Of a DNA stretch of 64,000 nucleotides, positions 19,197-27,202 are shown piece after piece. Both the position numbers and the translations under genes were made by a program. Source of the stretch: Oceanospirillaceae bacterium. Its GTDB lineage: Bacteria; Pseudomonadota; Gammaproteobacteria; Pseudomonadales; Litoribrevibacteraceae. The notes beneath the pieces were generated by a model, which was given only the letters and a program-made list of their open reading frames with translations, was not told the origin of the DNA and ran no database searches. Positions within the stretch are counted from its first letter, which is position 1. Every line of letters starts with the position of its first letter. Location: assembly GCA_015665455.1 (NCBI GenBank), contig JADFAD010000001.1, forward strand, positions 558,001 to 622,000, given 5' to 3'.

Positions 19197-19853
19197 TCAC
19201 AGCTTAATGAACACATCTTCTGTGGCTAAGCGTGATTTAGGGGGAGATATGTTGTAATCCTGTGCTTCATCTCGGTAACCAATAGCTAACGCAACATCAC
19301 TGACGTAGCCATCCAGTTCAGCGCCAAATTCTTTGCTGACCATATTGGTATCAATCCCTTCCATGGGCGTGGAGTCGATGCCCAAGCGAGCAAGCGTGTG
19401 CAGTGTATTACCGAGTGCGAGATAGGTTTGCGCTTTGGTCCAAGGGGCGGTATTGCCCGTTTCGTCGGTATTAAGTTCTGCAAAGGCAAATGCGCCAAAA
19501 GCACTCTCTTTATTTTCTGGCTTGGTTCGCTTATCTGCAATGCCTTTGTCTATGACTGCTTCGTAATCTGCGCGAGTGTAAGTCGGGTTATGCGCAAAAA
19601 TAATAATGTGTGATGCCTCGTAAACGTGCTTTTGGTTAAACTCGAATTTATGAGCAAAGGTCTTGTTCATGCGCTGCTTGGCCTCGTCGCTTTCAATAAT
19701 GATAAAGCGCCAAGGTTGAGAATTGATCGACGATGCAGACAAACGCATTGCTTCCATGATCACAGCAAGTTCTTCGGGTGATACCTTCTTTGTTGGGTCA
19801 AATTTTTTGGTGGTATACCGACTGCTTAAATCTTTGATTATTTGATGTGTCAT
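19197..19853 (-). CDS. NAD(P)H-dependent nitroreductase (NfsB-like)
   Basis: An FMN-dependent oxidoreductase of the nitroreductase family, 218 residues from the ATG at 19853 (MTHQIIKDLSSRYTTKKFDP). The phosphate-binding opening SRYTTKKFD, ASSINSQPWRFI and LARLGIDSTPMEGID are typical of NfsB-like enzymes. They reduce nitroaromatics and quinones. An upstream in-frame extension to 19922 is less likely. It is monocistronic. Confidence 0.9.
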   Translation of the reverse strand: MTHQIIKDLSSRYTTKKFDPTKKVSPEELAVIMEAMRLSASSINSQPWRFIIIESDEAKQRMNKTFAHKFEFNQKHVYEASHIIIFAHNPTYTRADYEAVIDKGIADKRTKPENKESAFGAFAFAELNTDETGNTAPWTKAQTYLALGNTLHTLARLGIDSTPMEGIDTNMVSKEFGAELDGYVSDVALAIGYRDEAQDYNISPPKSRLATEDVFIKL

Positions 19854-20086
19854 AACGTCGCCTACATAAATTAACTTACAGATACTGCGTTCTTGATGGG
19901 TTGGCGTTTGTGTTTTTACCAACGTATATCAAGTGCTTTATGGCTGCATGAGCAGCGAATAAGGGAATTATTGCTCAAGCAGTATCATTGAGAAATAGGG
20001 TAATTTAGAAAACAGTTTCAAAATATTTTTGATAATCGGAGGACGTTTTTAAATCACTGATCGATGTGACGAGTTCTTCACTTTCT

Positions 20087-20278
20087 TTAACGAGGCAACC
20101 AAAGAATCATCGCGATACTGAAAAACGTTAATAACACGACGAATAATTTAAAGTCTATGCCCATCCATTTTCGTTGATTATCCCGTTCAGGTTGGCATGG
20201 TATGCCGCATTGTGGGCACAGCTTTGCTGATTTTGATAATTCGTTTTGGCAGTTTTGGCAGCGTCTTGTTTCACTCAT
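20087..20278 (-). CDS. Small zinc-ribbon membrane protein
   Basis: A 63-residue protein starting at the ATG at 20278 (MSETRRCQNCQ). Two CxxC knuckles (CQNC and CPQC) form a zinc ribbon, followed by one C-terminal transmembrane helix (FKLFVVLLTFFSIAMILW). The function is unknown. It is divergent from norQ, with about 165 bases between starts. Confidence 0.7.
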   Translation of the reverse strand: MSETRRCQNCQNELSKSAKLCPQCGIPCQPERDNQRKWMGIDFKLFVVLLTFFSIAMILWLPR

Positions 20279-20368
20279 ATCGTGCCTCTGGCAACCTCTG
20301 TTCAAATGTATTAATGGGCAGGTTGGGGTCTTACTGTACTGAGAATATCTGAACTTCCGTTCCAAATA

Positions 20369-20409
20369 CTGATACGAATCAATAGAAATATACTTGAGTG
20401 CACTAGTAT
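20369..20409 (+). promoter_or_regulatory. FNR/DNR-type promoter of norQ
   Basis: CTGATACGAATCAA at 20369-20382 matches TTGAT-N4-ATCAA at nine of ten positions. TAGTAT at 20404-20409 is a good -10. The box centre lies about 41.5 bases before the expected start point, the usual spacing of an FNR-activated promoter. This places norQ in the same presumptive regulon as nirC, norC and nirS. Confidence 0.65.
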
Positions 20410-20443
20410 GGCTTTAAATTAGTTTAAAGACGGAGCCACCTTT

Positions 20444-21256
20444 ATGAGCGTAGAGATTGCAGTGAATAATTCAGACGATGAACTCTACTATGAACCTCAA
20501 GCGAATGAGGTTGAGCTGTTTTCACATGCGTATCAACATCAATTGCCTGTACTCATCAAAGGCCCCACCGGTTGCGGTAAAACCCGCTTCATCGCTGCCA
20601 TGGCAGAGAAACTGAATCGGCCTCTGTATACAGTTTCTTGTCATGATGATTTAACGGCAGCGGATTTGGTTGGGCGTCATTTAATTGGTCCCGAAGGGAC
20701 GTATTGGCAAGACGGCCCATTAACAAGAGCGGTAAGAGAAGGCGGTATCTGTTACTTGGATGAAGTGGTTGAAGCCCGTAAAGATACCACCGTAGTGCTT
20801 CACCCCTTAGCGGACGATCGCCGAGTTCTGCCCATTGAAAGAACGGGCGAATATTTGGAAGCCGCTCCCGGTTTTATGCTGGTGGTTTCTTACAATCCGG
20901 GTTATCAAAACTTAATTAAGGGCATGAAACCGAGTACTCGACAGCGTTTCATCGCAATGACGTTCGAATACCCAACACCTGAGGTGGAAGCTCGCATTGT
21001 AATGAAAGAGAGCGGGGCGGATCATCGTTTGGCGGAGCAATTAGTCAGATTGGGTGGTGCGTTAAGAAACCTTAAAGACCATGACTTGGAAGAAGCCGCG
21101 TCTACGCGATTACTGATTTACGCCGCGAAATTGGTGGTCGGGGGCATTGATATTCGCCAGGCGTGCTATGCCTCCATGGCAGAACCTTTATCCGACGATG
21201 AGGCGACGGTTGCAGCATTGAAGAACGTGATTGATGCGTGTGTCGTTGAAGAATAA
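20444..21256 (+). CDS. norQ: NorQ/NirQ MoxR-type AAA+ ATPase for NO reductase activation
   Basis: A 270-residue CbbQ/NirQ/NorQ/GpvN-family ATPase. Walker A is GPTGCGKT (about residue 40) and Walker B is ICYLDEV (about 105); VSYNPGYQ and the sensor arginines near STRQRF follow. Known family members work with the VWA protein NorD to activate NorCB. Unusually, it lies 16 kb from norCB and 19 kb from norD. A CbbQ assignment is disfavoured because no RuBisCO gene is near and denitrification genes are. Confidence 0.88.
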   Translation: MSVEIAVNNSDDELYYEPQANEVELFSHAYQHQLPVLIKGPTGCGKTRFIAAMAEKLNRPLYTVSCHDDLTAADLVGRHLIGPEGTYWQDGPLTRAVREGGICYLDEVVEARKDTTVVLHPLADDRRVLPIERTGEYLEAAPGFMLVVSYNPGYQNLIKGMKPSTRQRFIAMTFEYPTPEVEARIVMKESGADHRLAEQLVRLGGALRNLKDHDLEEAASTRLLIYAAKLVVGGIDIRQACYASMAEPLSDDEATVAALKNVIDACVVEE

Positions 21257-21286
21257 CTGGAGATTGTAAAAAAGGAATGGCTTGGG

Positions 21287-21721
21287 ATGATGACGCAACC
21301 TGTACAGGCGCAAAGCTGGTATTTGGCTAATTTGTTAGTATTACCGGGCATTTCTTTTTTGGTACTGATTTATCTGTATTTGAAATACGTTCGTTCTTAC
21401 CAAGGTAAGATCAGGGATGCTTCTGATTTATCTTTAGATCCATCATTGAGTGCTCAAGATTGCCAGAGAATTGAGAAACATCTACCTTCCGAAGAAATGA
21501 ATGCATCGCATATTCGAGCCGCCTTTTGGCTGTCCGCATTGGGTGGTGTCTGTGTTTTTGGTGGTTGCAGTCTGATATTGTTATTTCAAGGCAACACCCC
21601 CAATGCTTGGATGATGATTGTGTTGTACTTTACGGTCCTTCATACGTCTTTTGTGCTGCTTGGTATCATTAACCTTGCCAGAGCGCTTGCCCAACGGTTG
21701 CCATTCTTTAAAGTAGTATGA
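21287..21721 (+). CDS. Hypothetical three-helix membrane protein downstream of norQ
   Basis: A 144-residue protein with three likely membrane helices (about residues 15-33, 78-98 and 105-130) and a charged loop between the first and second. It starts 30 bases after norQ with AAAGGA ahead of the ATG, so co-transcription is likely. I do not recognise it as NorE, NorF or NirP. The context suggests a link to NO reductase assembly, but this is only guilt by association. Confidence 0.7.
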   Translation: MMTQPVQAQSWYLANLLVLPGISFLVLIYLYLKYVRSYQGKIRDASDLSLDPSLSAQDCQRIEKHLPSEEMNASHIRAAFWLSALGGVCVFGGCSLILLFQGNTPNAWMMIVLYFTVLHTSFVLLGIINLARALAQRLPFFKVV

Positions 21722-21806
21722 TTAATACTATGGCTTGCAATAATTCTTCGAGCCGAATCGTTTAGATTAAGGATATCTTCAACACTCATATAAGGAGTTT
21801 AAGAGC

Positions 21807-22199
21807 GTGATTACGGGTGGATGCTTTTGTGGTGCTGTAACGTACCAAGTGAATGGAAAACTTAGGGATGCCAAGTCTTGCCATTGTTCTCAATGCCGTA
21901 AAGCATTTAATGCTCAAGCATCAGCTGCCGCTATGGTTGATCCTGGTGAGTTTGAATGGTTGTCGGGTGAAGGGAACATAACTTCTTATATTGGCGAGCA
22001 TGGTTTTGGTTTACAGTTCTGTAAAACGTGTGGTTCTACTGTATGTACTGTGTATAACGACAAGGTATTTCAAGTGACGTTGGGATGCGTCGATGGTGAC
22101 CCAGAAGTTGAAATCGGTATGCATTTATACGTAGGGTCTAAAGCCACATGGGAAGTGATGCCTGAATCCATTGTTACGTTTGAAGAGGGGCCTGTTTAG
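21807..22199 (+). CDS. GFA family (glutathione-dependent formaldehyde-activating-like) protein
   Basis: A 130-residue zinc protein of the GFA/CENP-V family. Zinc ligands appear as GCFCGAVTY, SCHCSQCRKAF and FCKTCGSTVC. The family fold is clear, but real formaldehyde chemistry is seldom shown. The gene uses a GTG start at 21807 preceded by AAGGAG. It is separate from the norQ unit by 85 bases. Confidence 0.85.
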   Translation: MITGGCFCGAVTYQVNGKLRDAKSCHCSQCRKAFNAQASAAAMVDPGEFEWLSGEGNITSYIGEHGFGLQFCKTCGSTVCTVYNDKVFQVTLGCVDGDPEVEIGMHLYVGSKATWEVMPESIVTFEEGPV

Positions 22200-22342
22200 G
22201 TATTTGTTGTGGGTATTTTTCTCCATCATTTGTCTACTTTTATCTTTGAAAGCACTGTTTCTAACGCGTTAAGTGGATCTTCCCTAAAAGCCATTCTATG
22301 CTTTTATACTACATTGGCGGTTGCTGAATGCAGTAGATAGGT

Positions 22343-23252
22343 ATGTTAGAAAATCAGAACTACATGATCACTCAAGCGTTGTTTAAGCGTTTCTTTATTG
22401 TAATTTTGATTCTTTTTACTGGCTTTCTCGCAAGCTTGATGTATTACATTCCTTCCTCCGTTCGAAGTTTCTCTCAAGACGTTGCGGTTGATCACGCGAC
22501 GAAAACACTTAGGCAGTTCTCCATTTTGCGGCAATATTACACGGACAGCGTGGTTCAGAAATTGGTTGCGGATGATGATTATCAGTTTTCTTCTGATCAT
22601 ATCAGCCTTGAGAATGGTATACCTCTTCCCGCCACTATGATCAAAGACTTAAGCCAGCAGTATCAAACGTTGGGTATGAACATTAAGTTGTACAGCCCGT
22701 ACCGTTTCAATCAAACGGATATGGTGAATTTGAATCCGCTTGAATTATCGATATGGCAACGGCTAAATGACTCTCCGGATGAGGTATATCACGTCACTGA
22801 TACAAAGAATGGGTTCAATTCTGAAACAAATTAAGAGAACTCAAAGTCGAGCTGCATTGTTTTATATTGATTTGGATGGATTTAAGAAAATTAATGATTG
22901 GGGGCACGATGCGGGTGACTTTGTGCTCAAGGAAGTTGCTCTCCGTTTACAGAATGTGGCGAGAGAATCTGACACTGTGGTTCGTGTAGGTGGGGATGAG
23001 TTCGCTATTCTCTTTACGAACATTGTGGATTCTAACTTCATTCATGACATGGCTGCTCGAATAAATTCATCCATTGATAAACCCATTTCTCATCAGGAGA
23101 GAACCTACGCTCTAGGCTGCAGCATTGGCGTTGCGGTTGCGCCTGATCACACAGAAAATGCTTCAGAACTGCTGAAACGTTCTGATAAGGCAATGTATCA
23201 GGCTAAAAAAGAAGGAAAGAATTCGTATCATATCTATTCTAATTACAGCTAA
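22343..23252 (+). pseudogene. Diguanylate cyclase gene with internal deletion and frameshift
   Basis: The first half (22343-22834) encodes an N-terminal membrane helix and a periplasmic Tll0287/DUF3365-like sensor segment, then ends abruptly at YHVTDTKNGFNSETN. The second half, in another frame up to 23252, begins inside a GGDEF domain at KQIKRTQSRAALFYIDLDGF and retains VRVGGDEFAIL and the C-terminal SDKAMYQAKKEGKN. Missing are the rest of the sensor, the second helix and the DxLTGLPNR start of the cyclase domain. The junction near 22825-22835 points to an out-of-frame deletion, so active cyclase is unlikely. Confidence 0.75.
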
Positions 23253-24712
23253 TTTGTACGCTCTAAAGAATAAGGCGTGAGTAATTTTGAAGAGAAGGCA
23301 TTTGGAATCATACGTTGGCTTGCATCCGTTTTAGTTGGATGCGGTGTTGGTCGAAGTGTTGTTAGTCGATTGTGAATGACAAACTCAAAGCGAGCGGTAA
23401 GCAAAACAGCGGTTGCTATAAATGCCGCGCCTAACCCCCACCAGATATGGGGAGGGGTTAGATCAATATAAAATCCAAGTAACCAGATGGATGAAAAACC
23501 AATAACCCAGTACCCTGCGAACCCTATCCCCAAGACTGATTTGGTATCCTTAAGCCCTTTAAGTGCCCCCGTGCTGATATTTCTAACGGCATCTGCCCAT
23601 AAGAAGCATCCACTAATCGAAAGAAATGTAAGCACTGAGTCGTTGATGTTATTTGTTGCGTTTTCATTTGAGCTTAAAAATATGTTAGCCATAGAGGGCC
23701 ACAGCAATACAAAAGCAATGCCAAGGCCTGTGGTAAAAATGAACCCAATGAAGAGTGCTTGGTGGGTTAAGTGGCGGGCGTTTAATAATTGATTTAAGTT
23801 GTAGTGGCCCGCTGCTGTTTCCACTTGAACCGCTACTGCTTGAGAAAGTCCGGTCATTAACATTGTACTGAAATAGATAAATTGAATGGCAATATAAGAT
23901 GCAGCAAGGGCTTCGTCACTGAGTAGACCAATTATAAAGGTAACTCCAGTGAATAGCCCAGACTCGATGCCTAACATTGCTCCCACGGGCAAGCCCAACG
24001 AAAGCGTTTTCTTTATGTTTTTGATGACTTCAAAATCAAGGGCTGGAATGTCTAAATATTTAGAGACAGTGGCATCTTGAGAGCACCAGCGCCATAGGGC
24101 GAACGCCATAAATGAATAGACGATTACTGAGCTGATACCGCATGCGGCCAATCCAAAGGTGGCTGAATCCACGCTGCTAAGGTAATGGGCTATGAGAACG
24201 ATTCCCGCGTTAAGGATGATTTTTATTAAGACGGCTAAGGATGCAATAACGATGATTGGCCCTGGGCGGGACAAGCCCGTGACTAAGAAACGCAAACAAG
24301 TGAATATTAAACTTGGGATTATCCCTATGGAGGCGTAGTACAAATAGTCTTTGGAATAATTAATGGCTGAAGGGCTCAGATCAAATGCATAAAACAGCGC
24401 TGGCGCACAGAGTATTAAAAGGGCTGCTAACGTGCCTAAGCCAATGGCGATAATGAACCCCGAATGAACGGACTGGCGAATGCCTTTGTCGCTTTGTGCG
24501 CCATGGAAGTAAGAAACTTCATTCCCTATGACAGAGACAATGCCCGTACATACAATGTTAATCAGAGTAAATACGGTCACTGCTAATGCACCGCCGACTA
24601 ACCCTTGGACCCCAAATTGGGTAAAGGTAAGTGCGTCAATAAAGCTAAGCGATATCAACGCAAGCTGAGCACCAATGAGAGGGGCTGAAAGCTTTAGCGT
24701 CGTACTTAACAA
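23249..24712 (-). CDS. MATE family multidrug/metabolite exporter
   Basis: A 487-residue inner-membrane transporter with twelve predicted helices. It opens with LKLSAPLIGAQLALISLSFI and shows the internal duplication of MATE proteins. The listed start is TTG at 24712 without a good ribosome site. An ATG that overlaps the upstream gene's stop (ATGA, 24768) lies in a different frame and would join this protein only if one base were missing near 24715, so the true N-terminus is uncertain. It is the last gene of the luxI operon and may export a quorum-controlled product. Confidence 0.87.
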   Translation of the reverse strand: MLSTTLKLSAPLIGAQLALISLSFIDALTFTQFGVQGLVGGALAVTVFTLINIVCTGIVSVIGNEVSYFHGAQSDKGIRQSVHSGFIIAIGLGTLAALLILCAPALFYAFDLSPSAINYSKDYLYYASIGIIPSLIFTCLRFLVTGLSRPGPIIVIASLAVLIKIILNAGIVLIAHYLSSVDSATFGLAACGISSVIVYSFMAFALWRWCSQDATVSKYLDIPALDFEVIKNIKKTLSLGLPVGAMLGIESGLFTGVTFIIGLLSDEALAASYIAIQFIYFSTMLMTGLSQAVAVQVETAAGHYNLNQLLNARHLTHQALFIGFIFTTGLGIAFVLLWPSMANIFLSSNENATNNINDSVLTFLSISGCFLWADAVRNISTGALKGLKDTKSVLGIGFAGYWVIGFSSIWLLGFYIDLTPPHIWWGLGAAFIATAVLLTARFEFVIHNRLTTLRPTPHPTKTDASQRMIPNAFSSKLLTPYSLERTN

Positions 24713-24764
24713 ACGTAAAACTCAATGGTTTTAGTGATGCGAATGCCTTGTTTAAACGAAGATA

Positions 24765-26051
24765 TCATGAAAATCCCCTTGCTAACTTATCAATGGCCTC
24801 GATAGATCTGAGGATATTTTCTTCTGACGATAATAAATTAAGCCGTATCCATTCCGATTTCATATCGTAGGGAAAATAAGTTGAGGAACCTAAGTCTAAA
24901 GGGACCTTTAGTAACTTGGCTTTCTCAAGTAATAGCTTTCTGTTATTAAAGAAATAGCCATCCTTGAAAGGAATTTTTAAATAACAGGATTGGGCGTTTT
25001 CAAAGATATCAAAGTACACGGGGCTGTTTCTTAAACGAGTACGAATCTGTTGGGCCTGATTGTTTGCTGTTGCGGAGGCTTCGGCTAGTGATGCTTGTAA
25101 TACACGTGATTCGTTAAATGTCTCGCAAAGCATTTTGATGCTTGGTGTATTGGTTCCCCCGCCGAGTAGCCTTAATGTCTTGGCGATCTTAGTGCGGTAT
25201 TTTTCATGGTGGAAAATGATTGAGACTTCCGTCCCGGAAGAGGCTTGGCTTTTATAAAGTGGCTCTTGAGTCAACGTGCCCTGAAATACTTTCTTTACTC
25301 TTAATACGTTATCGGGAGAACACAGGCTTCGGTCAAACGAAGGGGTATAAGAGAGATCTTCAGATTCATCAATTAATAAAAAAGAGTTGTAACCTAGGTT
25401 ATCTAGAATCGCGTCTATGTGTTTTGAAAGACGGTTCTTGCCGAACCCGATTTTAGGTTGGGTTAAAACCAGCGCTTGATTACTCACCCCTTTGAAGCGG
25501 TTGATGTCATGCAAATTAAGGCAGAAATTATCTCGTTCTGACGTTGAAACAAAATCGCGTCTGAAACCTGCTTCACGAGCAAGATCAACGCTGGAGGCGC
25601 GTGCAGGCGCTTCGTGCGTAATGCGGGAAACGTCTTTGCTCTTTAAAAAATGGAAACACGTATTTAAAGCAATCGAATTGGAGGGGCAAATAGTAAACTC
25701 ATCGATTGTAAGTTTTCTTCCTTCCCATTCAGATACAAAAGGCAGTATTTGTCTCTTTATTGAATCTAAACTTCGATCATTATCGGTTTTATATCCAGTG
25801 AATTCTCTTTCTTTAACATGAAAGCTAGCTATCTTAGGCATCAAACACTTTTTTGATGCCCCTGGTCGAGAATACCAAGACCGCTCTTTAATGATTGTGC
25901 TGAAGTATTTTGCGTTTATCTGTTCCACGTCGTTACGAAAAATGACCACGCCTTTATTCGGATCTCGATGAAGAATAGCGTTACTCATGTAATCGTTCAT
26001 AGTCATTATTTTCTGATTTTTATTATGTGTGTCTAGGTTGGGTGTTCGCAT
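24765..26051 (-). CDS. Fold-type I PLP-dependent aminotransferase-like protein
   Basis: A protein of up to 428 residues with the layout of class I/II aminotransferases. FLLIDESEDLSYTP provides the Asp that would contact the pyridine nitrogen. VLRVKKVFQG is the best candidate for the PLP lysine, and EWIRLNLL near the end gives the carboxylate-binding Arg. The usual NPxNPTG loop reads TQPKIGFGKN, so the family is divergent. Start codons at 26051 (overlapping luxI by 19 bases), 26006 and 26000 are possible. Its place between luxI and a MATE exporter suggests synthesis of a quorum-controlled metabolite. Confidence 0.7.
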   Translation of the reverse strand: MRTPNLDTHNKNQKIMTMNDYMSNAILHRDPNKGVVIFRNDVEQINAKYFSTIIKERSWYSRPGASKKCLMPKIASFHVKEREFTGYKTDNDRSLDSIKRQILPFVSEWEGRKLTIDEFTICPSNSIALNTCFHFLKSKDVSRITHEAPARASSVDLAREAGFRRDFVSTSERDNFCLNLHDINRFKGVSNQALVLTQPKIGFGKNRLSKHIDAILDNLGYNSFLLIDESEDLSYTPSFDRSLCSPDNVLRVKKVFQGTLTQEPLYKSQASSGTEVSIIFHHEKYRTKIAKTLRLLGGGTNTPSIKMLCETFNESRVLQASLAEASATANNQAQQIRTRLRNSPVYFDIFENAQSCYLKIPFKDGYFFNNRKLLLEKAKLLKVPLDLGSSTYFPYDMKSEWIRLNLLSSEENILRSIEAIDKLARGFS

Positions 26052-26596
26052 TCAATCCAACATGCGAATAGAGGGTATCCATCAATGATTTTAGGTGGGC
26101 CAGCACGGTGGGCTTTAATGCCTGCTCTTCGTAGTAAGCGCTCAATTCCCACGGGAGAAACACTGATGATGCGTTTTGCACCTTGTTGTTGGGCACTTTG
26201 GATGGATTGCTTTAACAGCTCAAGAGTCACTTCTGTTGAGAACTGCATGTTTTTAACCAAACCAGTGTCATTTACATCCATGGTTGTAAAGCGTGACAGT
26301 TCCCAAACATCGGATGATTTAGGAACAGGTAAACCATTCAGTAGTTCAGGGAATACTTCTTCCAATAAATAGGGTGAAGTTGTAGGCAATAATCGTGCGC
26401 AACCAACGATGTTTTTGGCTTCATTTTTGGCGATCACGTAAAGTGTTTCATTATGATCGAATTGATCTATTTCTCGCTCGAAAGGGGTATCTAATTCCCA
26501 ACCTAAACGTTCAACGAATACGTGGTAACGGTACTTAAAAAGCTCTGAAAGTACTTGGTCTGATAAGTTTGGCGTGGCGCCTTCAATGAACTCCAT
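26033..26596 (-). CDS. luxI: LuxI-type acyl-homoserine lactone synthase
   Basis: A 187-residue autoinducer synthase using S-adenosylmethionine and an acyl carrier. Invariant LuxI residues are visible: R and F in FKYRYHVFVERLGW, the Trp of that motif, the acidic pair in EREIDQFDHNE, R in GCARLLPTT, and E and R in VWELSRF. The ATG at 26596 has AGGAGG six bases upstream, but that site is inside a hairpin. It follows the DUF4902 gene and overlaps the aminotransferase-like gene. The acyl chain made cannot be read from sequence. Confidence 0.95.
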   Translation of the reverse strand: MEFIEGATPNLSDQVLSELFKYRYHVFVERLGWELDTPFEREIDQFDHNETLYVIAKNEAKNIVGCARLLPTTSPYLLEEVFPELLNGLPVPKSSDVWELSRFTTMDVNDTGLVKNMQFSTEVTLELLKQSIQSAQQQGAKRIISVSPVGIERLLRRAGIKAHRAGPPKIIDGYPLFACWIECEHPT

Positions 26597-26598
26597 GG

Positions 26599-26631
26599 AA
26601 TACCTCCTAAACGACTAATGTAGGAGGTATT
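26599..26631 (-). promoter_or_regulatory. Hairpin sequestering the luxI Shine-Dalgarno
   Basis: Arms 26599-26609 and 26621-26631 are perfect 11-base complements with an 11-base loop. In the luxI transcript the 3-prime arm contains AGGAGG, the ribosome site six bases before the ATG. When folded, the site is paired with CCTCCT. This predicts translational control, or protection, of luxI mRNA. Confidence 0.7.
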
Positions 26632-26677
26632 AACTTAAATTTAGAGAATCCTTAGTAGTTGCTAAAGTTGGCAGTTG

Positions 26678-27097
26678 TCAAGAATATTTATCTGTGATAA
26701 GGGTGAGTAATTGCCCTTGCCAGTTAAGGTTATTAACTATTTTTGATAAGTAGTCTAAGGATTCGTGTTGATCTAAATCCATGAAATTATTATCTTGCAC
26801 AATGAGGTTTGAGTATGGAAAACCAGTCATTGAGTACATGATGGGTTGCTTGATACAATCCAATTTCCAATCCCAACCTATTGATATTAAAGGGGCTGTT
26901 TCACTGATCCATTCAGTGTAACCGGCCATGTCGCTTTGCCTATCGTTACAATACGTCTGTTTGGGGTGGTCTTCGTATAAGCCTGAGTCTAAATGCTTAA
27001 AGGAAATGGTCTTTAGGATTTTTTTGGTGACACGAATGTATCCGTCGCACGAAAGCTCGATTGGCTGTGGTATTTTGAGGTTGGCGTTTGTGTTCAC
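26678..27097 (-). CDS. DUF4902 protein, RsaM/TofM-like quorum-sensing modulator
   Basis: A 139-residue cytoplasmic protein. The conserved-looking core is AGYTEWISETAPLISIGWDW, preceded by TYCNDRQSD. I recognise this as the DUF4902 type encoded between luxI and luxR genes; RsaM and TofM of Pseudomonas and Burkholderia, which damp acyl-homoserine lactone production, appear to belong here. The placement (between luxR and luxI, first gene after the lux box) supports the role. The exact family match is from memory of motifs, so confidence in the RsaM label is moderate. Confidence 0.65.
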   Translation of the reverse strand: MNTNANLKIPQPIELSCDGYIRVTKKILKTISFKHLDSGLYEDHPKQTYCNDRQSDMAGYTEWISETAPLISIGWDWKLDCIKQPIMYSMTGFPYSNLIVQDNNFMDLDQHESLDYLSKIVNNLNWQGQLLTLITDKYS

Positions 27098-27133
27098 TTG
27101 TTGTCTCTATTTTTATTATGGTTCAGCGGTTTA

Positions 27134-27179
27134 CTTTATACGTTTAATAACACTGTGTTAATTGTCAGAATTGACAGGT
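27134..27179 (-). promoter_or_regulatory. Lux box and promoter of the DUF4902-luxI operon
   Basis: A 20-base lux-box-like element lies at 27160-27179, with TGTCA and TGACA half-sites around a GAAT centre. On the minus strand a TATAAA -10 lies at 27140-27135. The box centre (27169.5) is then about 42.5 bases upstream of the predicted start point near 27127, the classic LuxR activation geometry. The same box lies 23 bases before the luxR start codon and could affect luxR. Confidence 0.7.
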
Positions 27180-27202
27180 TTTGAAGAATTTTAGGACATA
27201 TT

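Noticed and set aside
20444-21256. CbbQ (RuBisCO activase) assignment
   Set aside because: No RuBisCO or cbbO gene is present, while nor genes and an FNR/DNR-type box support NorQ.
26599-26631. Lux box at the luxI start
   Set aside because: The arms do not resemble the CTGT-N-ACAG type pattern and overlap the ribosome site; the real box candidate is at 27160-27179.
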